A DNA stretch of 64,000 nt from Mogibacterium sp. Lineage in GTDB: Bacteria; Bacillota; Clostridia; Peptostreptococcales; Anaerovoracaceae. The notes beneath the pieces are model-generated. The model saw nothing but the letters and a program-made list of their open reading frames with translations, was not told where the DNA came from and searched no databases. Below are positions 1 to 7,586 of the stretch, piece by piece. The stretch covers positions 87,393 to 151,392 of the forward strand of contig JAEUGJ010000030.1 of NCBI GenBank assembly GCA_016775335.1, read 5' to 3'. The translations under genes and the position numbers were made by a program. Position 1 is the stretch's first letter. Each line of letters starts with the position of its first letter.

Positions 1-18
1 CCGGTAAAATCCTGAGCA

Positions 19-243
19 TGTTGGCGTGCCTCAACGGAGGATAAAGGCTTTGCGGTGAGGTCGACGCCAACAAAGACGCCGGTAAGTCGAGAAAATCCCG
101 AGCATGTTGGCGTGCCTCGACGGAAGACAAAAGCTCTGCGGAGAGGTCGACGCCAACATAGGCGCTGACAGGCCGGTAAATTCCTGAGCATGTTGGCGTG
201 CCCCGACGGAGGATAAAGGTTTTTTCATTCTTGGGCGCCGACA
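19..243. repeat. Stem-loop repeat array, type A (three units, 86-bp period)
   Basis: Three tandem units start at 19, 105 and 191. Units 1 and 2 each have a 9-bp inverted repeat, TGTTGGCGT and ACGCCAACA (19-27/64-72 and 105-113/150-158), around a 36-nt loop. Inside the loop CCTC and GAGG can pair again, leaving ACGGAGGATAAAGGCTTTGC near the apex (plus strand). Unit 3 keeps the left arm (191-199), but its right arm (235-243, GCGCCGACA) and its core have decayed. The linkers carry a repeated GCCGGTAA. The loop core matches the cores of the arrays at 13270-13543 and 28995-29339. No ORF is supported here. The array may continue to the left of the window. Confidence 0.85.
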
Positions 244-262
244 AAGGCGCCGGTAGCCCGAA

Positions 263-667
263 TTAGAGACTCGCGAGGGATTTGAAATACGAATCAAGAT
301 TTTGTTCGCACTGATAGATTCCTACATACGGTTCTTCAATATAGCATTTCCCCTCTCTTTCATAGTAATACAGGGTTCTTTCATCCTCTTTCGATACAAG
401 GATAATTTTCCCATACTGCTTTGCATCCGGCACATCCTGTACAGATTCTTCTTTTGTTGATGCTGCACCGTTGATTGCCTTCACTATATCTTCTACTTTC
501 CCTGATTCCGTCACATTTACACTTTTTTCATTGTACAAAGTCAGGTTTATTTCTTGTAGCTTAGAAGATTCCTTCACTATTTCTTCATTATCATTTTCGG
601 CGCATCCCGATAAAACACAACCGATAACAATCATTGTAATCAGAAAGAATAAGTTTGCTTTTTTCAT
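263..667 (-). CDS. Small secreted lipoprotein, unknown function
   Basis: Predicted lipoprotein of 134 residues. It has a short basic start (MKKANLFF), a hydrophobic stretch and the lipobox LSGC at about residues 20-23, so Cys would be lipidated after signal peptidase II cleavage. The mature part is acidic and ends in an aromatic region (TLYYYEREGKCYIEEPY). A GTG four codons upstream is possible, but AAAGGTG sits 9 nt before this ATG, so I chose 667. It follows the O-antigen-ligase-like gene by 27 bp on the same strand and may be co-transcribed. The mature region weakly resembles small DUF5301-type domains of Firmicutes; that is a guess. Confidence 0.75.
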   Translation of the reverse strand: MKKANLFFLITMIVIGCVLSGCAENDNEEIVKESSKLQEINLTLYNEKSVNVTESGKVEDIVKAINGAASTKEESVQDVPDAKQYGKIILVSKEDERTLYYYEREGKCYIEEPYVGIYQCEQNLDSYFKSLASL

Positions 668-694
668 AAATTGAATCACCTTTCTTTAGTTTCC

Positions 695-2131
695 TCACCG
701 TTTCCCCTTCCCGGAGCTGTACCCCAGCATGATAAAGAAAAACGGTGTGGTATAGAACATGGCCACTCCGAAAAATGAAGAGATAAAGTACGCCAATGCG
801 GCGGAGAAGGCCATCAGTGCATAGGGATCCTTCCAGGCACCGCTCACCAGGTGCCGCAGGAAAATCATCAGCACCGCCACGGTATAGCACACCGCCGCCG
901 GGACGCCGAAGAACAGCGCATAGGTCAGCAGCTCGTTGTGGGGATTGGAAATGCCGATATCGTTCATCATCCGGTCCGCCATACCCTCGCAGCCGTATCC
1001 CAAAAGCGGATGTTCCTGGATGTATTGCACGGCTTTGACCCACTGGCCCCACCGATTGGTTCCGGCCGATGCCGCATCGGAACTTCCGGACATGATTTTT
1101 CCGATATCCTGCAGCAACACCACGAAATTGTCGAACTGGGCGTTCAGCAGGACGCCCCCCGCCAGCGGAATGGCGATGATTAGGGAGGCCACCGACACCG
1201 CCCGCCACTTGCTCTTCGGCAGCTTGATCAGCGACAGGAACAGCACCACCAGCAAGCTGATGAAGGAAGCCAGAATCGCCCCGAAGGTATTGTTCATGAA
1301 CAGCACAATCAGGTTCAACATCCCCGACAGGAAGCCGAACTCCCGCACCCACACTTTATCGCCCACGATAAAAGCAGTCACCGCCACCATCAAGGCCATG
1401 GCCAAAAAATATCCGTAATGATTGCTGTTAAAGAAAATCGCACTCAAGCCTTTTTTACCGGAATAGGCCGAAATGTTCAGGAAGAATTGATGCCCGATTG
1501 CGGTAACGCCCAGCACATCCGCGGTAAAAAGAAAGGACAGCAGCACAAACTTCCGAAGCTGTTGCAGCTTGACTTTGGACGAGACGAAATAATAAATCAA
1601 TATGTAAAAAGCAAAATGGAAGATGCCCTGATTCCGATAGGGGATTCCGTGAATGGCCTTCCCATCGATGCCGTTCACCAAGGTGGAAAGCGCCATGCAG
1701 ATCATAAAAATACCGAAGAACAGGAACTCCGGATTCCGCTGCAAGAGGGGCTTCTTTTTCACCGGAACCATGTTGGACAGCACGACATAGAGGATTCCCA
1801 CGATGATGATGATAAAATTGCCAAATTGAAAAAGCTCCGGGAATTTCGTATACTGTTCCTTCCCCATTGCGGAATCCGTCACCGCCAGGAAAATCTCTCG
1901 GAGGGTAACGAGAATCACAATCATGGCCGGTATGGTGGCCAGGAAATCCAGTATCCGACTCTCGGAGGTGGTATATGCCCTTTGTTTCGTTGCATGTCTT
2001 CGGCCGCCGCCGTTCTTCCGAGACACATTCCGGGAAGCCCTGGAACCTGCCCGGGTCCGGCCGGCATTTCCGTGCTGAGATGTTCGTCTCGACACCGATG
2101 CGCCCTGTCTCCTCGGAGTTCTTCTACTCAT
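695..2131 (-). CDS. O-antigen ligase (Wzy_C) family membrane protein
   Basis: Polytopic membrane protein of 478 residues. A strongly basic Arg/Ser/Gly-rich cytoplasmic segment (about residues 1-55) precedes roughly ten hydrophobic segments. Family signals are FFNSNHYGYFLAM in the middle and the large extracytoplasmic loop with HPLLGYGCEGM followed by NPHNELLTYALFFGVP, the pattern of Wzy_C ligases/polymerases that join glycan to a lipid or peptidoglycan acceptor. The substrate cannot be deduced and no other glycan genes are adjacent. The start is uncertain: a consensus promoter places the transcript start almost on this ATG, and no ribosome site precedes it. A GTG at codon 13 has AGGAGA 12 nt upstream. 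Confidence 0.8.
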   Translation of the reverse strand: MSRRTPRRQGASVSRRTSQHGNAGRTRAGSRASRNVSRKNGGGRRHATKQRAYTTSESRILDFLATIPAMIVILVTLREIFLAVTDSAMGKEQYTKFPELFQFGNFIIIIVGILYVVLSNMVPVKKKPLLQRNPEFLFFGIFMICMALSTLVNGIDGKAIHGIPYRNQGIFHFAFYILIYYFVSSKVKLQQLRKFVLLSFLFTADVLGVTAIGHQFFLNISAYSGKKGLSAIFFNSNHYGYFLAMALMVAVTAFIVGDKVWVREFGFLSGMLNLIVLFMNNTFGAILASFISLLVVLFLSLIKLPKSKWRAVSVASLIIAIPLAGGVLLNAQFDNFVVLLQDIGKIMSGSSDAASAGTNRWGQWVKAVQYIQEHPLLGYGCEGMADRMMNDIGISNPHNELLTYALFFGVPAAVCYTVAVLMIFLRHLVSGAWKDPYALMAFSAALAYFISSFFGVAMFYTTPFFFIMLGYSSGKGKR

Positions 2132-2137
2132 GTCAAT

Positions 2138-2166
2138 ATATTACCGTAGGGCTTTTGCGGTGTCAA
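2138..2166 (-). promoter_or_regulatory. Sigma-70-type promoter overlapping the start of the Wzy_C-like gene
   Basis: On the minus strand, TTGACA (2161-2166), a 17-nt spacer and TAATAT (2138-2143). Transcription would start about 6-7 nt further, at or next to the ATG at 2131, which predicts a leaderless or nearly leaderless mRNA. Confidence 0.7.
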
Positions 2167-2209
2167 GAAAATGGGCGGAGAGGCCGTGGAATTACCTATT
2201 TTCACTTTA

Positions 2210-2238
2210 TAAAAATAGGGCTGCCTCTGTGACAGCCC
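2210..2238 (-). terminator. Rho-independent terminator after hpf
   Basis: On the minus strand GGGCTG and CAGCCC (2218-2223/2233-2238) form a hairpin followed by TATTTTTAT. It lies about 57 bp after the hpf stop. Confidence 0.8.
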
Positions 2239-2294
2239 TCATAAAATCAATATTCAGTTGTCCGGTCACATCCGGATAGGGATAAGATTGCCTT

Positions 2295-2822
2295 CTATCT
2301 GTATGTTTCAATTAAACCGTATGCATCGCCCTTCCGTTTGTATACCACGTTGGTGGATTCCGTATCCATGTCAAAGTATACGAAGAAATTGTGTCCCAGC
2401 ATCTCCATCTGAAGAATGGCTTCCTCATAATTCATCGGCTGCAGCTCGAACTGTTTTCTCTTCACAACAGTGAGATTATCTTCTTCCTCGTCATCGTCCG
2501 GGATGAACTCGAACTTCAGCGCCTTGTTCTCCTTGTACCGGGATTCCAGCTTGCCCTTGAATTTCTTCATCTGGCTGGACAGTCGGTCGATAACGAGATC
2601 CATTGCCTCGTACACGTTGTCCGAAATCTCTTCGGCACGGAACAGGTTCTGCTTCGTGTTGATGGTTGCTTCCAACTTCGTCTTATCCTTGAACTTCGAA
2701 ACAATCACATTGGCGGTAACATCTTCATCAAAGAATTTCTCCAGTTTGGTGAATTTCTTCTCGATGTTGTCCTGCAGACGTTCACTCGGCTTATAATTCT
2801 TCGCTGTAATCATAACCTTCAT
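2295..2822 (-). CDS. hpf: Long-form ribosome hibernation promoting factor
   Basis: HPF of 175 residues, the long Firmicutes form that binds the 30S subunit in stationary phase and drives 100S dimer formation. The N-terminal S30AE fold (about 1-95) begins MKVMITAKNYKPSERLQ. An acidic linker (DDDEEEDN, near 110-117) leads to the C-terminal dimerisation domain (about 120-175), with VVKRKQFELQPMNYEEAILQ and NVVYKRKGDAYGLIE, typical of the family. Start supported by AAAGGAGG 8 nt upstream. An extended -10 promoter (TGGTATAAT) and its own terminator indicate a single-gene unit. Confidence 0.97.
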   Translation of the reverse strand: MKVMITAKNYKPSERLQDNIEKKFTKLEKFFDEDVTANVIVSKFKDKTKLEATINTKQNLFRAEEISDNVYEAMDLVIDRLSSQMKKFKGKLESRYKENKALKFEFIPDDDEEEDNLTVVKRKQFELQPMNYEEAILQMEMLGHNFFVYFDMDTESTNVVYKRKGDAYGLIETYR

Positions 2823-2853
2823 AGTTGTGACCTCCTTTAATTAGGTTAATTGA

Positions 2854-2862
2854 ATTATACCA
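2854..2862 (-). promoter_or_regulatory. Extended -10 promoter for hpf
   Basis: Minus-strand TGGTATAAT (the TATAAT is 2854-2859) about 35 nt upstream of the hpf start. No good -35 is seen, as is usual for extended -10 promoters. Confidence 0.6.
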
Positions 2863-2895
2863 CATATCGCCGTAAATGTATTGTCATTTCCAAAT

Positions 2896-2941
2896 AAAAA
2901 AAGTGACGCGGCGGAGAACTTTTTGTGTTTCCACCGGTCAC
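2896..2941 (-). terminator. Terminator after the metallo-hydrolase gene
   Basis: Minus-strand arms GTGACCGGTGGA and TCCGCCGCGTCAC pair with one bulged base and are followed by a run of seven T. Confidence 0.8.
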
Positions 2942-2983
2942 CTTTGGCTTCATTGAATTTGTTTTTTCCGCAATCGAATGTGG

Positions 2984-3667
2984 CTATTTCGCTTTTTTCG
3001 TATTGCTCTGCTTCTCCATCTCGCCGATGCTCATGAACTTCTTGGTCATGTTCTGCGGCTGGAGTACCACTACCTTTGCCGGATAATTCTCGTCCAGGTC
3101 CAAGGTGTTCAGGGAATTCACCCACACGCCGGAAAGGCGCAGGCTGTAATCGTATACGGTGCCCAGCTCCGGCAGACCGAATTCGCTTTCTACGCTCTTG
3201 TAGTGCATCGGAACGGTATGTCTGGCATCCAGATCCACGGTGAGCTGTGCGGCCTGTGCCGCATCCAGGGTGTAAATGCCGCCGACCGGAATCAGCAGTG
3301 CATCTACCTGATACAGCTGTCCCATCTGCTCATCCGTCAGCTCGCAGCCCAGGTCGCCCAGGTGTGCCACCCGCTGGTTCTTGGTCTCGATGATGTGAAT
3401 CGTGTTCTTACCGCGCTCGGTGCCGTTCTTCTCATCGTGGAACGTATCGATGGTGGTAATCTTGAACGGAGAAGCCACGGTCTTTACGATTTCCACATTG
3501 TCTGCGGCATTGTGGTCGTCATGCTCATGGCTCTTCAGAACCTCGTTGGCCTTCTCCCGAACCGGAGCCAGTCCCGGGATGCAATCGTCCTGATACGGAT
3601 CGATAATGATGGAATATCCACCCTCTTCAATTTTGAAACACGAATGTCCAATCCATGTAATTTTCAT
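2984..3667 (-). CDS. MBL-fold metallo-hydrolase (UlaG/YtkL-like)
   Basis: Metallo-beta-lactamase-fold hydrolase of 227 residues. The sequence opens with MKITWIGHSCFKIEE, the usual start of the UlaG/YtkL branch, followed by the metal site HEHDDHNAAD and later HLGDLG. The C-terminal region has PVGGIYTLD and PMHYKS, also typical. The family uses two metal ions; characterised members are lactonases, but many housekeeping members have no assigned substrate, and nothing nearby gives one. I use the ATG at 3667 because AGGGAG lies 9-10 nt upstream; the longer frame from 3700 has no ribosome site. Confidence 0.88.
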   Translation of the reverse strand: MKITWIGHSCFKIEEGGYSIIIDPYQDDCIPGLAPVREKANEVLKSHEHDDHNAADNVEIVKTVASPFKITTIDTFHDEKNGTERGKNTIHIIETKNQRVAHLGDLGCELTDEQMGQLYQVDALLIPVGGIYTLDAAQAAQLTVDLDARHTVPMHYKSVESEFGLPELGTVYDYSLRLSGVWVNSLNTLDLDENYPAKVVVLQPQNMTKKFMSIGEMEKQSNTKKAK

Positions 3668-3771
3668 AATAACACTCCCTTTACTTTCAATTTTCAACAC
3701 TTATATTAGAATAACCTATTCAGCGCTTTTTTTCAACCGAATTCTCTGCCTTTGTGGGGCTGGTGCAAATT

Positions 3772-4539
3772 CTACCGCAGCATCAGCAATGCGCAGTGAC
3801 CGCCTCTCTTCAATCCATCCCGGCGATGGGAGAAAAACAAGCTGGGATTTCCGTAGGTACACCGGTCCTGCATATCGATATGATCTCCGGGAACGCCGGC
3901 CGCTTCCAACACCAGCCGGTTCACCCCGGCGATGGAGACGTGATATTTATTTTTGACCGTGTCGTAGGAAATCATTTCCTCTGCCGAAATATCCATGGCC
4001 CGCACCGCATCTGCCACATCTCGGTCGCATTCAAAGTATTCTTTGGAAATGCACGGACCGATCATGGCCACCAGGTCCGCCGGATTCGTTCCGAACTCCG
4101 CCTGAAGTTTCCGAACCGCCACTCCGGCAATTTCCTTTACCGTGCCTCGCCATCCGGCATGCACCATAGCGATGGCTTTTTTTACCGGGTCGTACAGGTA
4201 CACGGGGGTGCAATCCGCATGATAAGTCACCAGCGCCACCCCGGGCACATTGGTCACCATGCCGTCCACATCCTTCATGCGGGTTCGAAAGAGGCCCTGT
4301 CCCTTGTTGCGCTCATCCACCCGAACCACGTTGTTGGTATGGGTCTGAAGACCGATGACCAGATCCTGAATGCGAACGCCCAGATCTCGGCACCATATTC
4401 CGTAATTCTCCATGACATCCGCCGGATCGTCCGGAAGGGTGAGACTCAGATTCATGGAATCGTACACCCCGGTGCTGACGCCACCGGTACGAGTGTTGAA
4501 GCCAAATACGATATCGTCGCTGTAATCGTTAAAATTCAT
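3772..4539 (-). CDS. pgeF: YfiH/LACC1-family purine nucleoside phosphorylase / laccase-domain protein
   Basis: Protein of 255 residues of the DUF152 family (YfiH, PgeF, human LACC1). Members act as zinc-dependent purine nucleoside phosphorylases/adenosine deaminases, and in E. coli edit peptidoglycan precursors. Diagnostic segments are FNTRTGGVSTG near the start, LQTHTNNVV (first metal histidine), TYHADCTPVYLYDP (His-Ala-Asp-Cys motif), MVHAGWRGT and GPCISKEYFECD. The metal-binding His, Cys and His are all present. Ribosome site AAAGGA is about 13 nt from ATG, rather far. It lies 21 bp after the pentapeptide gene on the same strand, so the two are probably co-transcribed. Confidence 0.93.
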   Translation of the reverse strand: MNFNDYSDDIVFGFNTRTGGVSTGVYDSMNLSLTLPDDPADVMENYGIWCRDLGVRIQDLVIGLQTHTNNVVRVDERNKGQGLFRTRMKDVDGMVTNVPGVALVTYHADCTPVYLYDPVKKAIAMVHAGWRGTVKEIAGVAVRKLQAEFGTNPADLVAMIGPCISKEYFECDRDVADAVRAMDISAEEMISYDTVKNKYHVSIAGVNRLVLEAAGVPGDHIDMQDRCTYGNPSLFFSHRRDGLKRGGHCALLMLR

Positions 4540-4560
4540 AAAAAAAACAATAATCCTTTC

Positions 4561-5289
4561 CTATTTCGATTGATAATCCACGGCCTGCTGCCGTTCCATA
4601 AAGAAGTGAATTCCCTGAGAGGAATCCCGCCACCGATTCTCTTCAAACCCGTTGGCCGGCTCCACCCATTTCCCCACTTCGTAGTAGAAATCCGGATCCA
4701 CCGTGGACTGGGCCCAGTCATAGGCTTTCGTCTCATCGATGCTCTTGATGGACAGCACCTTCGCTTTATTGCACCGGCAGGTTTCCCCCGTGGCTGACAC
4801 CCGCTTGGCATCCGCCGGCACCAGCAGCTGCACCACCCGAAGCTCCGTGCAGCACTTCCAGGCGATGAACGGCCCGGTTTCCGGACACACCATCCGGAAA
4901 AACTTCGTATCCTCGTTGTCCGTGATGTTCTCGGTATCGGCATATTCAAATAAGGTATGATGAAAATTGGAACCGGAGAAATCCGCTCCCCGGAAATTCA
5001 TCCACCGGAAATTCGCCTCCCGCACATCGCAGTACAGAAACCGAATACCCTCCGTACTGCACTCCTTGAACCATACGTGGTTCAGATTGCACTTCCGAAA
5101 GGTGGTTCCGGTCATGTTTACATTGGTAAAAACACTCCACTCGAAGTCGATGTTTTCCGGAATGTCCCAGCCGGAAATATCCGCATTTTGGATTTCGCAC
5201 TTCTGAAGATCCAGCGTTTCTTTTCCGTCGTGATTTCGGATCATCTCCAGAATTTCATCGGTGGTATAACTCTGTTCCCATGAATTCAT
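4561..5289 (-). CDS. Pentapeptide-repeat protein with DUF5758-like C-terminus
   Basis: Protein of 242 residues in two parts. Residues about 20-125 carry pentapeptide-like repeats (LQKCEIQNADISGWD, FTNVNMTGTTFRKCNL, DVREANFRWMNFRGADFSG), which fold as a right-handed beta-helix. The C-terminal half has a conserved block seen in DUF5758 proteins: PADAKRVSATGETCRCNKAK, YYEVGKWVEP, ENRWRDSSQGIHFF. No biochemical role is known to me. The start at 5289 is preceded by GGGAGGG; the seven codons upstream in the longer frame consist of this ribosome site and are not coding. Confidence 0.85.
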   Translation of the reverse strand: MNSWEQSYTTDEILEMIRNHDGKETLDLQKCEIQNADISGWDIPENIDFEWSVFTNVNMTGTTFRKCNLNHVWFKECSTEGIRFLYCDVREANFRWMNFRGADFSGSNFHHTLFEYADTENITDNEDTKFFRMVCPETGPFIAWKCCTELRVVQLLVPADAKRVSATGETCRCNKAKVLSIKSIDETKAYDWAQSTVDPDFYYEVGKWVEPANGFEENRWRDSSQGIHFFMERQQAVDYQSK

Positions 5290-5380
5290 CGTTTTCCCTC
5301 CCCTCTTCATCCGCGCATCGGAATATTACATGTAAAGTATATTCTGTTTGAGAAGATAAGTCCACCCATTTCGCCCAGCG

Positions 5381-5409
5381 AAAAACCGGAGCTCCATCGG
5401 AAGCCCCGG
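5381..5409 (-). terminator. Terminator after the NhaC-family transporter
   Basis: Minus-strand CCGGGGCT (5402-5409) pairs with AGCTCCGG (5386-5393), followed by TTTTT. Confidence 0.8.
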
Positions 5410-5459
5410 CTTGCAAAATGTTTTTTTAGGAAGTCTCGATATCTCACAATGCGATATTC

Positions 5460-7097
5460 TTACGCTTCTGCGTTGGCAACCATGTTCATGCGTGCCTGTC
5501 TCTTCTTCATCATGTTCAGGAACAGGAAGAGCAGAACCACACCGACAACCAGTCCCGGAATTGCGGACTTGGTGAATCCAACCACGATGTAGGAAATGGT
5601 GGAGATAACCAATACAGTAAGTGCATATGGCAGCTGTGTCTCCACGTGGCTGATGTGGTTGCAGCCGGCACCGGCCGAAGCCATGATGGTGGTGTCGGAA
5701 ATCGGCGAGCAGTGGTCGCCGCATACGCCGCCGGCCATGCAAGCGGAGATTACCGGAATCATCATATCCGGACGGGATGCGGTAATTGCCAGTGCAATCG
5801 GAATCAGGATTCCGAAAGTTCCCCAAGATGTACCGGATGCAAAGCCCAGTGCACAGGAGATGACGAAGAGTACCGCCGGAATCAGTGCCATCCAGCTAGC
5901 CGGCATCTTCTCAACCATTCCGGCAACGAACGGAGCCAGGCCCAGGCTGTCAGTCATGCACTTCAAGGACCATGCCAGTGTCAGAACCAGAATCGGGGAT
6001 ACCATCTGCTTAAAACCTTCCGGAACGCAGCCCATGCATTCCTGGAATGTCAGGACGCGGCGTGCACAGTAGTATACGATGGTAATAATCAGTGCAACCA
6101 AGCTACCCAGAGACAAGCTGAGAGCGGCATCACAGCCGGCAAAAGCATCTACGAAAGATGTTCCGCTGAAGAATCCGCCGGTGTAAATCATTCCGATCAG
6201 GCAGCAGATAATCAGTACGATTACCGGAACAATCAGGTCTGCGACGTGACCGTTATGGTTCTGAGAAATCTCTTCGTCCTGAGAGGACAGGTTCTCGTGA
6301 ACGGTGAGCAGGTCGCCGTTCTCAATGGCGTTCTTTTCATAGATTGCCATCTTGCTGTAATCAAAGTTCATTGCGACGATGGCGAACATCATCACGATGG
6401 TGAACAGCGCATAGAAGTTGTACGGGATGGCCCGAATAAAGATGGTCAGTCCGTTCTGACCCTGAACGAATCCGGATACTGCAGCCGCCCAGGAAGAGAT
6501 TGGAGCGATGATGCACACCGGAGCTGCCGTTGCGTCAATCAGATATGCCAGCTTTGCTCTGGAAATATTGAACTTGTCGGACAGCGGCTTCATAACGCTT
6601 CCTACGGTCAGGCAGTTGAAATAGTCATCCACGAAAATCAGAATTCCCAGCAGGATGGTGGTGAACTGCGCATGCTGCCTGCTCTTTACCTTGGTGGAAG
6701 CCCATTCCCCGAAGGCCGCGGATCCGCCGCTCAGGTTCATCATGGCAACGAACATGCCCAGGATTACCAGGAAAATCAGAATTCCGACGTTACCGGCGCT
6801 GGACAGGGATGCGATGATGCCGTCCTGCAGCAGGTGGTTCATGATGCCGCTGAAGTTGGCACCGGCATACAGCACCGCACCTGCGAAAACGCCGATGAAC
6901 AGGGAACTGTATACTTCCTTTGTAATCAGCGCCAGCACGATGGCAATCAGCGGTGGCAGAACCGAAAATCCGGTTGCGTACAGTGCCGGCTTCTTTGCCG
7001 TTTCCTCTGCTGCGAAACAAAGTGCCGGCATAGAAGCGATTATCAGAATCGCTAGGCCGAAGATATAATTCAGCCTTGTTCGAATTGAATGTGTCAT
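5460..7097 (-). CDS. NhaC-family transporter under lysine riboswitch control (probable lysine transporter)
   Basis: Membrane protein of 545 residues with a leading hydrophobic segment and about twelve more transmembrane segments. Family signals include VDDYFNCLTVGSVM, LIDATAAPVCIIAPISSWAA, GTSWGTFGILIP and CMAGGVCGDHCSPISDTT, all typical of NhaC/YheL-like Na+/H+ antiporters. The gene lies directly behind an L-box lysine riboswitch with a terminator. NhaC proteins in that setting have been proposed as lysine importers (LysW), so lysine uptake is the likely role rather than proton exchange. Start 7097 is chosen because GGAGG lies 6 nt upstream; the frame upstream of it is riboswitch RNA. Confidence 0.92.
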   Translation of the reverse strand: MTHSIRTRLNYIFGLAILIIASMPALCFAAEETAKKPALYATGFSVLPPLIAIVLALITKEVYSSLFIGVFAGAVLYAGANFSGIMNHLLQDGIIASLSSAGNVGILIFLVILGMFVAMMNLSGGSAAFGEWASTKVKSRQHAQFTTILLGILIFVDDYFNCLTVGSVMKPLSDKFNISRAKLAYLIDATAAPVCIIAPISSWAAAVSGFVQGQNGLTIFIRAIPYNFYALFTIVMMFAIVAMNFDYSKMAIYEKNAIENGDLLTVHENLSSQDEEISQNHNGHVADLIVPVIVLIICCLIGMIYTGGFFSGTSFVDAFAGCDAALSLSLGSLVALIITIVYYCARRVLTFQECMGCVPEGFKQMVSPILVLTLAWSLKCMTDSLGLAPFVAGMVEKMPASWMALIPAVLFVISCALGFASGTSWGTFGILIPIALAITASRPDMMIPVISACMAGGVCGDHCSPISDTTIMASAGAGCNHISHVETQLPYALTVLVISTISYIVVGFTKSAIPGLVVGVVLLFLFLNMMKKRQARMNMVANAEA

Positions 7098-7162
7098 TTT
7101 AATCCTCCCATTGTTCTTTTCTCTGCAATACCTTTCTGTTGCAGACTTCTCGTAAAGTGTAA

Positions 7163-7204
7163 ATAAAAAAGCCCTGAATAACGTCTGAAACGTATCCATG
7201 GCTA
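7163..7204 (-). terminator. Terminator of the lysine riboswitch expression platform
   Basis: Minus-strand outer arms AGCC and GGCT plus an inner imperfect stem around TTCAG, followed by TTTTTTTATTT. It is placed between the aptamer and the gene, so lysine binding would stop transcription. Confidence 0.75.
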
Positions 7205-7244
7205 AGTACTCAAAAAAACTCTTCCTGTACAAATATATACCATT

Positions 7245-7399
7245 GATAGCGCTCCACATGTGTGACAGTCCATCGCATATTCTGCGATGTCCCAGGCCTC
7301 CGCTGTAGGATGCTTCAGCCTTCGGCGGATTTCCCTTTCCCGAGTTACCGCATCCTCTGCGTCCGTAACTCCGTACTCTTGATTTCCGCAACCTCTATC
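7245..7399 (-). promoter_or_regulatory. Lysine riboswitch (L box)
   Basis: The P1 arms GATAGAGG (7392-7399) and GCGCTATC (7245-7252) enclose the conserved lysine-aptamer blocks in order: GAGGTTGCGG, ATCAAGAGTA, GGGAAAGG, CCGCCGAAGG, GGCCTGGGAC, GGACTGTCAC and GGAGCGCTATC. Several expected stem pairs are present, for example CATCGCA with TGCGATG next to GGACTGTCA. The terminator 40 nt downstream makes this a transcriptional OFF switch. Confidence 0.95.
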
Positions 7400-7428
7400 G
7401 AATCAGGTCTATTCAGTTGACTTACCTT

Positions 7429-7456
7429 ATTATAACTTTTTTCATGAGCTTGTCAA
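7429..7456 (-). promoter_or_regulatory. Promoter of the riboswitch transcript
   Basis: Minus-strand TTGACA (7451-7456), a 16-nt spacer and TATAAT (7429-7434), about 30 nt before the aptamer. Confidence 0.75.
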
Positions 7457-7523
7457 CAATTTTTTCAAATTTTTTGTTGTTTTCTACAAACACTTTTTTT
7501 CGTACAATCTGCGGTATTGTTAT

Positions 7524-7552
7524 TTGCGGCAAAATGATTTCTATAGTATAAT
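7524..7552 (+). promoter_or_regulatory. Promoter of the L,D-transpeptidase gene
   Basis: TTGCGG (7524-7529), 17-nt spacer, TATAAT (7547-7552). It lies inside the longer reading frame, which supports the later start at 7587. Confidence 0.65.
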
Positions 7553-7586
7553 CTCAAGACATATGCACATTAATGGAGGATATTTT

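Noticed and set aside
19..243. Possible CRISPR array
   Set aside because: Only three units with an 86-bp period; the linkers are similar to each other rather than unique, each unit is a long stem-loop, and no cas gene is present.
7098..7391. 98-codon N-terminal extension of the NhaC-family protein
   Set aside because: This stretch is the lysine riboswitch and its terminator; GGAGG marks the start at 7097.
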